Shown: positions 16,446 through 24,810 of the stretch, piece by piece
Layout of the letters: every line of letters begins with the position of its first letter
Numbering within the stretch: position 1 is the stretch's first letter
NCBI GenBank assembly: GCA_012839295.1
Contig: DUNO01000048.1
Coordinates: forward strand, 124,001-188,000
Reading direction: 5' to 3'
Origin: Clostridiales bacterium
Lineage (GTDB): Bacteria; Bacillota; Clostridia; Lachnospirales; Lachnospiraceae
DNA length: 64,000 bases
Program-made: the position numbers and the translations under genes
The notes under the pieces: generated by a model
Database searches by the model: none
What the model was told of the DNA's origin: nothing
What the model saw: the letters and a program-made list of their open reading frames with translations, nothing else

Positions 16446-17873
16446 TCACAGAAGCTCCTCCAATACCCTGCGTAAAGAATCATCCTCACCCACATTCCCA
16501 GGGAAAATAATATACGGAATTCCCGGAAATCTGCTGCCGGCATCGGTTTTCCAAACCGGAATTCCCGGTAACACCTGCCCCAGGACATAAGCCTTCCGCA
16601 CCTGCAGCGCTTTTACGCCGATATCACTGGAGGTAATGCCGCCCTTTGCGACAACAAATTCGGGAACCACCGTCAAATTCTGGACCAGCTGCTGTACTGC
16701 CTCGGAGATCTTAACGGAACGGAGCAAAGCATCCTCCTTCGTATCATTTTCCAGGGTGAGGACAGTTCGCCTGGTATAGGTTACGACGGTTTTTCCCTGC
16801 CTGATGCACATGCTGCTTAACTCTGTGACACGCTTTACCTCCTCTTCCAGCCTGTCTTCCAGCACCAGGTCCGAATTAAATTCAAAGAACACCAGCTGCT
16901 CCATATGCCTGAGGGCTAACAGCTGCTCCGTGGTCTTGGCAGTATGGGAACCGATAACGACGATTCCGCCCTGCCGGCTACCCTCTCCAAGCATATCCGC
17001 TTTCGTAAGAAGCGCCTTTTCAGCTATGCCTCCGGCCGCTCTTACAAAGTCGGCAGCGGTGCGGAGCAGAAAATACTTTCCTTTCCTGATTGCCCGGTAT
17101 AGAGCCACACTGAAGACCTCCAAATCCTTCGGTTCAATGGCATTTACAATTACCTTGCCAAATCCGGTCATACCCTCAAGCACTTTTTCTATGGAATCCA
17201 GCTTTGCGCTGCGGATCTCCTCCAGGCTGACCGCCGCCACGTCCCCGGACCGGTATGCGCCCTGGGTCTTTTCCTCAATATATTCGCATAGGTCTGATTT
17301 TGTATATCCGAAGGTTTTATCATTGGCAAATTCCGTCTCGGCGGCGGGTATTAATTCCTCTCCATATTTCACATAGTGGACATTATCTATGGTAAACCTG
17401 CCTCCGGCCTGGAAAAATGGTATCAATACCTCTGCATCCACCCTGATTCCCCCACCCTCTTCAAGCTCCTCCTTCAGAAGCTTCGTTTCCAGCGGATAAT
17501 GTCCTCTTAAGGTTGAATCACTTCTGCTGATTATAAGGAATTTCTTTCCCGTCTGCCGGGATGCCCTTATTACATTTTGCACAATCTCCCTATGAAGCTG
17601 CGTTGTCTGCTCTTCCGTCAGCCCCCGCGAATTCGTCAGAAGATAGAAGAGCCTTTCCTTCCCCATAAATCCCTGCAGGACGCTTTCATACTTCCAATCT
17701 GTATAAACATAGACACCGTGGACCGTCTGTACTCCTGTCGGGTCATCATCCAGCACAACCAGCTTTAAACCGCTTTTCTCAATCTCTTTCTTCAGCAGCT
17801 GTGCAATATTTTGGCTGTCATACTCACTTTGCTGATATTTTCTCTCTATTTCATTCCACATTAAATGTTCCAT
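16446..17873 (-). CDS. DUF1537 four-carbon acid sugar kinase-family protein
   Basis: A 475-residue kinase of the DUF1537 family with an N-terminal sugar-binding domain (LVVLDDDPTGVQTVHGV near the start, then FLIISRSDSTLRGHYPLET) and a C-terminal nucleotide-binding domain (VVIGSHTAKTTEQL, FVVAKGGITSSDIGV). Known members phosphorylate D-threonate, L- or D-erythronate, or 3-oxo-isoapionate with ATP. The ATG at 17873 is chosen; a TTG at 17915 is also open. It follows the UroD-like gene and precedes the BKACE gene, so the phosphorylated acid may be an intermediate of this operon. Because a GH140-like apiosidase gene is adjacent, an apiose-derived acid is an attractive but unproven substrate. Confidence 0.88.
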   Translation of the reverse strand: MEHLMWNEIERKYQQSEYDSQNIAQLLKKEIEKSGLKLVVLDDDPTGVQTVHGVYVYTDWKYESVLQGFMGKERLFYLLTNSRGLTEEQTTQLHREIVQNVIRASRQTGKKFLIISRSDSTLRGHYPLETKLLKEELEEGGGIRVDAEVLIPFFQAGGRFTIDNVHYVKYGEELIPAAETEFANDKTFGYTKSDLCEYIEEKTQGAYRSGDVAAVSLEEIRSAKLDSIEKVLEGMTGFGKVIVNAIEPKDLEVFSVALYRAIRKGKYFLLRTAADFVRAAGGIAEKALLTKADMLGEGSRQGGIVVIGSHTAKTTEQLLALRHMEQLVFFEFNSDLVLEDRLEEEVKRVTELSSMCIRQGKTVVTYTRRTVLTLENDTKEDALLRSVKISEAVQQLVQNLTVVPEFVVAKGGITSSDIGVKALQVRKAYVLGQVLPGIPVWKTDAGSRFPGIPYIIFPGNVGEDDSLRRVLEELL

Positions 17874-17969
17874 GTCTTTACCTGCCTTACCTATGATATA
17901 AACTGAAGTCAACAAAGCTGTATTTCCTCACAACAAGACGGACGGGTAAGCTAAATACGGTTGTTTTTG

Positions 17970-19010
17970 TCATTCGTAAATTCTCTGCGCTTCATCAAAT
18001 AATGCTTTGATGTTTACCGGTGGTATGTCATTCATAATGGCTTCATGGCTCGGGGAAATGATCAGCCCTGTCGGGAACAGGCTCCTAAGCTCCCTAACCT
18101 TCCTGCGGACCTCCTCTTCACTTGCATGTACCAGCAGCTCCTGTGTATCCACGCCTCCGCAGAAGGAAACCCTTCCCTCAAACTTTGCCTTCAGATTCTC
18201 CGGCTGCATTCCCGCTGCCAGCGCCTGAATCGGATGGACCACGTCCACGCCTGCTTCAATCAAATCCGGTATTACATCTACAATGGAGCCGCAGGAATGG
18301 TAAATAACCTTCAAGCCGTAGGAATGGGCCTGTTCCACAAGCTTCCTGCAGCCCGGCATGACAAATCTGCGGACCATCTCCGGTGACAGGATCAAGCCTC
18401 TCTGGCTTCCCATATCATTTCCGATTAAAACGGCATGGAGCTTTCCTTTCGTTGCCTCATAGAATATTTCATTGGCTTTCAAATAGAAATCTACGATCTT
18501 TTCATCTACCGCTTCCACAATTTCCGGATTTGCAACCATGTTCATAAGGGCCGTCTCCATACCGAAGGCCGCACAGGTATCCTGAAAATGTGCGGACCAC
18601 ATCATTCCAAGCAAAACCTTATTCTCAGGTGCTGCCTCTACTCTTCTGGCACATTCTGCGGTATCTATGTATTTGGCGGGGTCTGGCCACTGGAAGAAAG
18701 CCAGGTCTTCCATTTCCTCCGCATCCTTAAAGCACCCATCAGCCGTAAGGGTCCGCTCCTGCATATCAACATTTCCGTCCATATACCAGTCAAATGCTGC
18801 ATAGATTGCATTTGCTTCCGGAGAGTGATAAGGAACCTCGACTGCATAAAAATCATCTCCGACAGAAACCTTAAGTTCATGCAGGTTTTTTACCCCGTAA
18901 TAATCAAACAATGCAGGCTGTGCCTTGATATCCGGCATACCAAGCCATGCTGCGGGACGGTCAACCGGCCTTCTTTCCACCGTATTGTAGAAACGCTCGA
19001 TACTATTCAT
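17970..19010 (-). CDS. Uroporphyrinogen decarboxylase-fold protein (MtaA-like)
   Basis: A 346-residue TIM-barrel protein of the UroD/MtaA superfamily. Typical text includes ERFYNTVERRPVDRPAAWLG at the start, GLKVIYHSCGSIVDVIPDLIEAGVDVVHPIQ and FCGGVDTQELL. True HemE motifs are not evident, and the H-x-C-G segment is that of cobamide methyltransferase relatives, which bind zinc through it. The ATG at 19010 is set by GGAGG eight bases upstream. It is the first gene of a unit (UroD, DUF1537, BKACE, racemase, GH127) reading from the repeated promoter region at 19051-19165. Many gut Clostridia carry such paralogues in sugar operons; their reaction is unknown, and haem synthesis is unlikely. Confidence 0.85.
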   Translation of the reverse strand: MNSIERFYNTVERRPVDRPAAWLGMPDIKAQPALFDYYGVKNLHELKVSVGDDFYAVEVPYHSPEANAIYAAFDWYMDGNVDMQERTLTADGCFKDAEEMEDLAFFQWPDPAKYIDTAECARRVEAAPENKVLLGMMWSAHFQDTCAAFGMETALMNMVANPEIVEAVDEKIVDFYLKANEIFYEATKGKLHAVLIGNDMGSQRGLILSPEMVRRFVMPGCRKLVEQAHSYGLKVIYHSCGSIVDVIPDLIEAGVDVVHPIQALAAGMQPENLKAKFEGRVSFCGGVDTQELLVHASEEEVRRKVRELRSLFPTGLIISPSHEAIMNDIPPVNIKALFDEAQRIYE

Positions 19011-19050
19011 CTCATCAACCTCCATGATGCCATATAGGGTGGGAGCACCC

Positions 19051-19165
19051 CAGGCATTTTATATTTCTAAACTTAACATAAAGTCCCCTAAATTCACATG
19101 AATTATTTTCAACGCTTTATGGAAATTCTTCAGTTTTTCCCACCCAATCTTACGATAATACATAT
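19051..19165 (-). promoter_or_regulatory. Duplicated promoter region, copy A (before UroD-like gene)
   Basis: About 110 bases are nearly identical to 27508-27615 upstream of the response regulator gene. Both contain, on the minus strand, CATAAAGCGTTGAAAA (a partial match to a catabolite-responsive element), the palindrome AATTCATGTGAATT and an outer CATAAAG/CTTTATG inverted pair. Lying between a terminator and an operon start, it most likely holds promoter and operator. I could not fix the -10 box. Confidence 0.65.
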
Positions 19166-19195
19166 CCCCCGAATAAACCATGTACACGAAAGAAA

Positions 19196-19227
19196 GAAAT
19201 GGCCCGTAAGACCCTGGGAGCCATTTC
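19196..19227 (-). terminator. Terminator after the GH140-like gene
   Basis: GAAATGGC at 19196-19203 pairs with GCCATTTC at 19220-19227, with a few further C-G pairs inside, and on the minus strand is followed by TTTCTTTC. It ends the importer and GH140-like transcription unit. Confidence 0.75.
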
Positions 19228-19281
19228 CTTCCTTCCGTTCATTGTCCTTGTTGCTGCTGTAACTAAAGCATCTTCCCGTGC

Positions 19282-20625
19282 TCAGTCCGCCTCAACTACC
19301 AGCACAGCATCCTCTCCATCCTCTCTCTCCGGCGGAAGGAAGGCTGCCTCCTCCATCCCCGTCACCTCCCGGATGAAGCTTTTTGCTCCCGTCACCGGGT
19401 CAAACCAGTATGCGGAAAGCTTTTTTCCTTGGTAGGCCTTCAAAGAGATCCGTATTTCCCTTCCGGTATAGGTATGGGCGAATAAGAAATCCTCACCTGC
19501 AAAAACGCTGATGCGTTCATACCTCTTTCCCTGTCCGGACAGCAGATATTCGCCGGCAGGCCTTCCGTGGACAAAATCCACGGAGGTCATCAGCCCGGCC
19601 AGATGCTTCATCTGGGCGCCGCCGGGATGATGGAGGGCTTCCCTCCACAAATGCTTTACCCCAAATGCACCTTCCCGGGATTTGTCGCCATAGAACTGCA
19701 TAATAGCATTGTGCCCATAAGTGTGGCCTGCAGCCCCTGCAAACACATTCCAGTAGGCATAGCGCCTTACATCTGCCGCTTTCCAGTAAGGCTGGGTCTT
19801 ATCATGGAGCCCCTGCAGAACCCACTCATAAGAGGGTTCTCCGTCCAGGACGGGCTTGAAGGGGATTCTTGCCCCATCCCGCTCCACATACCGCCAGCAA
19901 TCTTCACCAAAGCTCTCTTCCGCACCCGCATTATCGTCCCATGCATCAAGCCGGGTTTGGTCATATCTGCGGTGTCCCGACTGAAACAGGTTAAAATCCA
20001 GCCACTCCTCCTCATGGAACCACTGGGCAGAGCTGGTCCGTCCAAAGGGATGGTAGCCCACCAGGCGCTCCGGGCGGTCTGCCTTCATCATCCTGCCCAT
20101 GGTACAAAAAACATCCGGATTTACATCACCCCGGACATCGCCGCCCACAATCCATACAATGTTCGGACTATCGTGGTACCGATCCAAAATAAACCGCATA
20201 TAAGCTTCCACATTGCCGGAGTTCAAGTATCCACCCGCTACCATGCTGCTGCCCCACACCGGCAGCAGACCCAGATAGAGCCCGAATTCCTCCGCCATTG
20301 ATATTACCCTGTCCACATGCTTCCAGAAGGCTCCCTGGGTATTGATCTTTTCAAATTCCCCATCCGTAAGCGCACTGTCCCCTGCCAGGTTTTTCTGTCC
20401 CGGCTTATGGATAAAGTCCGCCAGGATAATATTGTACCCAAGCTCCTTCCGGTTCCTGAAATACTCATAGGTCTCCTCCAGGCTAAGCTGGTGGAACAAC
20501 AGCCACGCCGTATCCCCCATCCAGAAAAAAGGGGTATCTCCACAGCTAAAATATCTTCCGTTATCCGTTACCTTCAATTCGCCGTCTTCCCATGGCTTAT
20601 TATATTTCTTCCTACTCCTGTCCAT
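19282..20625 (-). CDS. GH140-like (DUF4038 apiosidase-family) glycoside hydrolase
   Basis: A 447-residue protein with a TIM-barrel apiosidase-like domain (DUF4038; FFWMGDTAWLLFHQLS, YNIILADF, PNIVWIVGGDVRGD, KPVLDGEPSYEW) and a C-terminal beta domain of the type found after it (YTGREIRISLKAYQGKKLSAYWFDPVTG). In the GH140 apiosidase of Bacteroides the acid is an Asp in such a GGD segment and the nucleophile an acidic residue near the E-P-SYE segment, both present here. It lacks a signal peptide. It follows the importer genes after structured element copy 3 and ends at a terminator. Activity on apiose-containing oligosaccharides is plausible but the family is broader than GH140. Confidence 0.8.
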   Translation of the reverse strand: MDRSRKKYNKPWEDGELKVTDNGRYFSCGDTPFFWMGDTAWLLFHQLSLEETYEYFRNRKELGYNIILADFIHKPGQKNLAGDSALTDGEFEKINTQGAFWKHVDRVISMAEEFGLYLGLLPVWGSSMVAGGYLNSGNVEAYMRFILDRYHDSPNIVWIVGGDVRGDVNPDVFCTMGRMMKADRPERLVGYHPFGRTSSAQWFHEEEWLDFNLFQSGHRRYDQTRLDAWDDNAGAEESFGEDCWRYVERDGARIPFKPVLDGEPSYEWVLQGLHDKTQPYWKAADVRRYAYWNVFAGAAGHTYGHNAIMQFYGDKSREGAFGVKHLWREALHHPGGAQMKHLAGLMTSVDFVHGRPAGEYLLSGQGKRYERISVFAGEDFLFAHTYTGREIRISLKAYQGKKLSAYWFDPVTGAKSFIREVTGMEEAAFLPPEREDGEDAVLVVEAD

Positions 20626-20684
20626 ATTTCCTCCGTCCTTGTATACCGTATATTATCATTTACCCGCTAAAAATTTTTCTACAA

Positions 20685-20824
20685 CCAGCGCGATGAATGC
20701 GGGTGCATATAGATGCATCTGGCGCAGACCGGGCATCCCATGGTTGCCTGCACCTGGTAATCATGGGATGTTAAAGGCAAGCCAGATGCATCTATATGCA
20801 CCCGCATTCATCTCACAACCTAAA
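20685..20824 (-). repeat. Structured intergenic element, copy 3 of 4 (perfect arms)
   Basis: The clearest copy: 32-base arms at about 20691-20722 and 20781-20812 are fully complementary although their sequence differs from copies 1, 2 and 4. Core and inner hairpin (CATCCCATGGTTGCC with GGTAATCATGGGATG, loop TGCACCT) are conserved. It lies between the substrate-binding protein gene and the GH140-like gene, 60 bases before the latter's start. The 384-base gap 20626-21009 also holds the hairpin at 20865-20888 and the repeat at 20904-21023. Confidence 0.88.
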
Positions 20825-20864
20825 TCCCACCCATCTTTACCTTACGCTATAAATATCGGCATAA

Positions 20865-20888
20865 GGCTCTCTGCTTCCACAGAGAGCC
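20865..20888 (-). terminator. Hairpin downstream of substrate-binding protein gene
   Basis: GGCTCTCT (20865-20872) pairs with AGAGAGCC (20881-20888) around an 8-base loop. On the minus strand it is followed by TTATG, too poor in T for a strong terminator, so partial termination or RNA processing after the binding-protein message is likelier. Confidence 0.5.
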
Positions 20889-20903
20889 ACACCTCTTTCC
20901 TTA

Positions 20904-21023
20904 TTATGTCCATGCCCATCCTTACGGGCATTGCCCTTATACCGCACAAATCGCCATGAAAATGCTGGCATGGATCCGGTCCTCCATCCGCTTATCAGGT
21001 TTAATTCTTTCAACCTTTTACAC
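20904..21023. repeat. 3'-end repeat of binding-protein gene, copy A
   Basis: This 120-base segment covers the last codons of the substrate-binding protein gene and its 3' untranslated region; about nine of ten bases match 35044-35163 upstream of the wecB-like gene. It contains small inverted repeats (ATGCCC/GGGCAT at about 20912-20926, CCATG/CATGG at about 20955-20972). Copy A is the original, because it joins an intact gene. Confidence 0.8.
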
Positions 21024-22617
21024 CTTCCAGGTAAGCGGTCAACTGGAGCTTCATTTCATCCATAACCTTCTGCATACCTGCTGCCTCAGCCTGCTTGTTA
21101 AACTCGGCCAGGGTTCCTTCCACATCCTCTACCAGACCCAGATCCAGCAAAGGAATATACTGGGTATATACACTCTGCAGACTGGCAAGCTCATTCTTCA
21201 CCTTGGTATCATCAAAGGAAAATGCTGCGGTAGGACCTTCCACGGCTTTTGCCGACCAGGCATCTCCGATTTCCTTTTGATCCGGGAACATATCTTCCCT
21301 GGTCATCTCATACATAGAGTTTTTAAGCCCCCAGGAGAAACCGTTACCAAAAGGATTCCTGCTCATCTGGTCCCCTGCGGCCCATATACCGTCGGATACT
21401 ATTTTATAGTGGGTTCCTTCGATACCGTAGCGCACCAGACGGTACAATTCTTCGTCAAATTTCAATAAATCAAGAGCCATGAATGCCCTCTCCTGGTTTT
21501 TGGAGTTGGCCAGTACAGCCACGCCGTCACCGGTATAGGCCGCAAAGAAACGGTCCGCCCCCGGGTTCAGGTCATATACTTCCGGTTTCCATTCCGGATG
21601 GTTCTTTTCCACCTCAGATGCGACAGCCCCTACGGTACCAAGATTCTGGGTAAAGGAAGCGCTGGTTCCATTGAGGAAGGACTCCTTTACATCCGTAGCA
21701 TTGGCAATGGCACTTTTTGACCAGAAGCCCTTGTCAGCCCACTCCTTCATAAGCTTTGCATAAGCCAGGTATTCGTCCGTCCCATAGATCCAGAATAAAT
21801 CATCCGCCGTTACGCTATCAGAATACTGATAGGAAAAATAATTCATTAACGAGCCTTCAATCCTGACCCAGTTATTCTCGGAATACAACCCAATATATTT
21901 TGAGGTGTCATTATGCTGGGACGCATTGTATGCAAAGGAAACACCGGAATCCTTATCACCGGCAACTGCCGTATAATATGCCTCAAGATCCTTCAGGCCC
22001 TTTAGTCTGTCCAGACCATATTTTTCCCTCAGGTCTCCCCGGATTACGATGGCGTTGGCGCTTACGTTAGCCATGTTGCAGGGTACAAAATATATCTTAC
22101 CCCCAATCTTGGCCTGCCCCCAGGAGGCCTCTGCCTGGTTCTCCTTATGCAGGGGCATGTAATCCGCCAATACCTGGTCCGTCACTTCCGCAAAGGCACC
22201 CTTGTTGGCTTCTGACTGATAGAAGGCCCAGGTGGAGGTATAAATCAAATCCACATCCTCCCCGCCTGCGATGGTCAGCGCATATTTGGTGGAATAATCA
22301 CTAAGGGACATATTCTTAAGTGCCAGGGTAGCATTAATCTTTTCCTTTAATACGGCGTTAATCTTTTCCAGCACCAGGTCTTCATCCTCTGTTTTATCCC
22401 CGATATAATACATTACCAGCTCCACCGGCTTAGAGACATCCTGTCCATTATAGGTCTGTGCAGCGTCCACGGAATCACCGCTTTGCCCAGCCTGGGTCGG
22501 CTGTGCATCCCCCCCGGTCTGCCCCGCAGGCTTTTTTCCGCCGCTGCAGCCGGTCAGCGCCGACAGGACTAACATTCCCACGAGCAGCAGGGCCACGATT
22601 TTCTTTCCTTTCTTCAT
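21010..22617 (-). CDS. ABC importer substrate-binding lipoprotein
   Basis: A 535-residue exported lipoprotein: signal peptide with lipobox LTGC and lipidated C24, then a Gly/Gln-rich linker and a family-1-type sugar-binding fold. It captures an oligosaccharide outside the membrane and hands it to the two permeases encoded just upstream (LplB and LplC types). An AGGAGG ribosome site precedes the ATG. No ATPase gene is present in the operon, which is usual because a shared MsmX-type ATPase serves many such importers. The gene is followed by hairpins and structured element copy 3, which may raise its message over the downstream hydrolase. The sugar is unknown; the locus context suggests a plant glycan fragment. 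Confidence 0.9.
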   Translation of the reverse strand: MKKGKKIVALLLVGMLVLSALTGCSGGKKPAGQTGGDAQPTQAGQSGDSVDAAQTYNGQDVSKPVELVMYYIGDKTEDEDLVLEKINAVLKEKINATLALKNMSLSDYSTKYALTIAGGEDVDLIYTSTWAFYQSEANKGAFAEVTDQVLADYMPLHKENQAEASWGQAKIGGKIYFVPCNMANVSANAIVIRGDLREKYGLDRLKGLKDLEAYYTAVAGDKDSGVSFAYNASQHNDTSKYIGLYSENNWVRIEGSLMNYFSYQYSDSVTADDLFWIYGTDEYLAYAKLMKEWADKGFWSKSAIANATDVKESFLNGTSASFTQNLGTVGAVASEVEKNHPEWKPEVYDLNPGADRFFAAYTGDGVAVLANSKNQERAFMALDLLKFDEELYRLVRYGIEGTHYKIVSDGIWAAGDQMSRNPFGNGFSWGLKNSMYEMTREDMFPDQKEIGDAWSAKAVEGPTAAFSFDDTKVKNELASLQSVYTQYIPLLDLGLVEDVEGTLAEFNKQAEAAGMQKVMDEMKLQLTAYLEGVKG

Positions 22618-22648
22618 AGCTTGAAATCCTCCTCAATTTTATTTTTTA

Positions 22649-23572
22649 TTAACCTTTAACAGCCCCTAAGGTCAGACCTTTTATGAAATATCTCTGCACA
22701 AAAGGATATAATAAGACGATAGGTCCTGTTACAACCACTGTTAACGCCATTTTCATGGACTCAATGGGCATCGTGTCCACTACGATACCCGATTCCTCCG
22801 CAATCTTGCGAAGCTCTTTGGCATCATTAATTAATTTATATAACTGGTACTGTAAGCTATAGAGGTGGTCATTGTTAATGAACAGCATGGAGTTGTACCA
22901 GTCATTCCAATAAATCAGGGCCGTAAATAATCCTATGGTAGCAACAACCGGCTTGGACAGGGGCCAGATCAGCTTAAGGAAAATGGAGAAATCCCCTGCG
23001 CCGTCTATTTTAGCCGCCTCCGTCATTTCAAAGGGAACCCCCGCCATGAATCCCTTCACCAACAAAATATTCCATACGGATACCAGCCCCGGCAGGATCA
23101 TAGCCCAGATAGAATCCTTCAGATTTAAATATTTCACGCAGAGGATGTACCAGGGCATCAAGCCTCCACTGAACAGGGTTGTAAAGAAATAGAAGAAAGA
23201 CAGCTTGTTCCTCCATTCAAAATCCCTTCTCTGCAATACATATCCGGCCATGGTATTTAAAAATACGCTTAAAGCTGTTCCCACCACCGTGACGAATATG
23301 GTTACCCCATATGCCCTGATAATCGCCATGGGGCTCTGGAAAATTGTCTTATAGCTCTCAAAGGACCATTCCTTTGGCCAGAAGCTGTAGCCGTTCCGTA
23401 TGATATACGTTTCCGAGGTAAAGGAAGAACCGATTACGATCAGGAACGGAATCAGGCACAGTATGGCAAAAAGGAAAACCAAAGGATAGCCGATTGCTTT
23501 AAAATATAAAACATCCTTAGGTATATGCCTTCTCGGGGCATCCGCATTTGCAGGTCTCTCTAATCTGTTCAT
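22649..23572 (-). CDS. ABC importer permease, LplC/YtcP type
   Basis: A 307-residue inner-membrane protein with six predicted helices and the permease signature EMTEAAKIDGAGDFSIFLKLIWPLSKP (the EAA loop that docks the ATPase). The C-terminus KGLTLGAVKG is typical of LplC/YtcP proteins. I start at the ATG at 23572, which has GGGAGG upstream; a longer reading to 23647 would overlap the first permease gene. It lies between the LplB-type permease and binding-protein genes and pairs with the former to form the channel. Confidence 0.92.
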   Translation of the reverse strand: MNRLERPANADAPRRHIPKDVLYFKAIGYPLVFLFAILCLIPFLIVIGSSFTSETYIIRNGYSFWPKEWSFESYKTIFQSPMAIIRAYGVTIFVTVVGTALSVFLNTMAGYVLQRRDFEWRNKLSFFYFFTTLFSGGLMPWYILCVKYLNLKDSIWAMILPGLVSVWNILLVKGFMAGVPFEMTEAAKIDGAGDFSIFLKLIWPLSKPVVATIGLFTALIYWNDWYNSMLFINNDHLYSLQYQLYKLINDAKELRKIAEESGIVVDTMPIESMKMALTVVVTGPIVLLYPFVQRYFIKGLTLGAVKG

Positions 23573-23624
23573 TTCTAAATCCTCCCCGTTGCCCGGTTCT
23601 TTTGGCAGACCGGCTTTCCTTTCC

Positions 23625-24563
23625 TTAAAACAGTGAATAATTTTCATCCTTTTTCTTTACAATCCAGTTGGCTATCAGTATGGTGATGAAGCATAATATT
23701 GATTGATAGAAGCCTATGGCCACCGTCTGTCCTACATCCGTAGCCGCTATGGTCATCCTGAACACATAAGTATCAATGACATCCGTCTTTCCAAACAACA
23801 TCCCGTTCTGTCCGACCAGCTGATAGAACATATCCAGGTTACCCCGGAAGATCTTACCCAGCGCCAGAAGTATCAATGTAATTGCTGTGGGAAGGATACC
23901 GGGAAGCGTTATGTAGCGTATCCTCTGGAAAATATTAGCCCCATCTATGGCCGCCGCTTCATGGAGGGCCGGATCCACTCCCAGTATCGATGCCAGATAA
24001 ACGACCACTCCATAGCCTACGCCCTTCCAGGCCGAGAAGGCAACGATGATAAGCGGCCACCAGCCGGATTCCCCATAGAAATTCACCCGGTTCAGCCCCA
24101 TTCCCTCCAGCATACCGTTCAGGGTACCCGTCTCATAGGAGAGCAGGCTGTAGGCAATGGAACCCACGATTACCCAGGAGATGAAATAGGGCAGGAAAAT
24201 AGCGGACTGCGCCAGCTTCTTCAGCCGCTTTCCCGCCATCTCACTTAAGATAATGGCAATGGCAATCTCCAATACCGTATTAACAATAATAAACGCCAGA
24301 TTATAAAGAGCCGTATTCCTGGTAACGCTCAATGCCTTTCCCGATGCGAAGAAAAACTTAAAATTATCCAGTCCAACCCAGGGGCTTCCAAAAATACCGT
24401 CCGCATAATTAAACCGTTTGAAGGCCATTACCAGTCCCCCGATGGGCAAATAGGAGAAAATAACCACCAATACCGCAGAGGGCAGCAGCATGAGAAGCAG
24501 AGTTTTATACCGGAAGAGTTTCTGAAAGAAGCCCTGCTTTTTCTTTGTCTTCACCTTTATCAC
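23625..24563 (-). CDS. ABC importer permease, LplB type
   Basis: A 312-residue inner-membrane protein of the LplB type, with the opening membrane segment LLLMLLPSAVLVVIFSYLP, six helices and the EAA loop LHEAAAIDGANIFQRIRYITLPG. A GTG start at 24563 follows AAGGAGGAG. It is the first gene of the importer operon (LplB, LplC, binding protein, then GH140-like) and is preceded by a clear activator-type promoter region. The neighbouring YesM-type kinase and AraC-type regulator almost certainly control it. Confidence 0.92.
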   Translation of the reverse strand: MIKVKTKKKQGFFQKLFRYKTLLLMLLPSAVLVVIFSYLPIGGLVMAFKRFNYADGIFGSPWVGLDNFKFFFASGKALSVTRNTALYNLAFIIVNTVLEIAIAIILSEMAGKRLKKLAQSAIFLPYFISWVIVGSIAYSLLSYETGTLNGMLEGMGLNRVNFYGESGWWPLIIVAFSAWKGVGYGVVVYLASILGVDPALHEAAAIDGANIFQRIRYITLPGILPTAITLILLALGKIFRGNLDMFYQLVGQNGMLFGKTDVIDTYVFRMTIAATDVGQTVAIGFYQSILCFITILIANWIVKKKDENYSLF

Positions 24564-24810
24564 AAATCTCCTCCTTATACATTTTGTATTTTGATAGTGA
24601 AAGTTTTTTGTATAAACATTGTAACAGGCAATATCCTTTATTGATTTTGTTCATTTCCTCCCTACTGCTTTTTATATTTATACATATATATTACTAATTA
24701 TTGTTTTGGAAATAAATCGTAAACTTTTCATATTGCATAGTAAAATATTAAAATAATCATTATTAATTGTTCATATTTCATTCTGATATGCCGCATATTT
24801 TCTCCATGCT
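24564..24810 (-). promoter_or_regulatory. Activator-dependent promoter of the importer operon
   Basis: On the minus strand a TACAAT -10 box lies at 24619-24624. The -35 region is poor, but exactly where it should be sits the 13-base word TGAACAAAATCAA (24642-24654), which recurs at 4008-4020. This is the expected arrangement for an AraC-type response regulator that contacts polymerase next to the -35 region. The rest of the gap is AT-rich without clear structure. Confidence 0.65.

Noticed and set aside
17970-19010. Annotation of the UroD-like gene as hemE
   Set aside because: The context is a sugar operon, no other haem genes are near, and the H-S-C-G segment is that of MtaA-like relatives.
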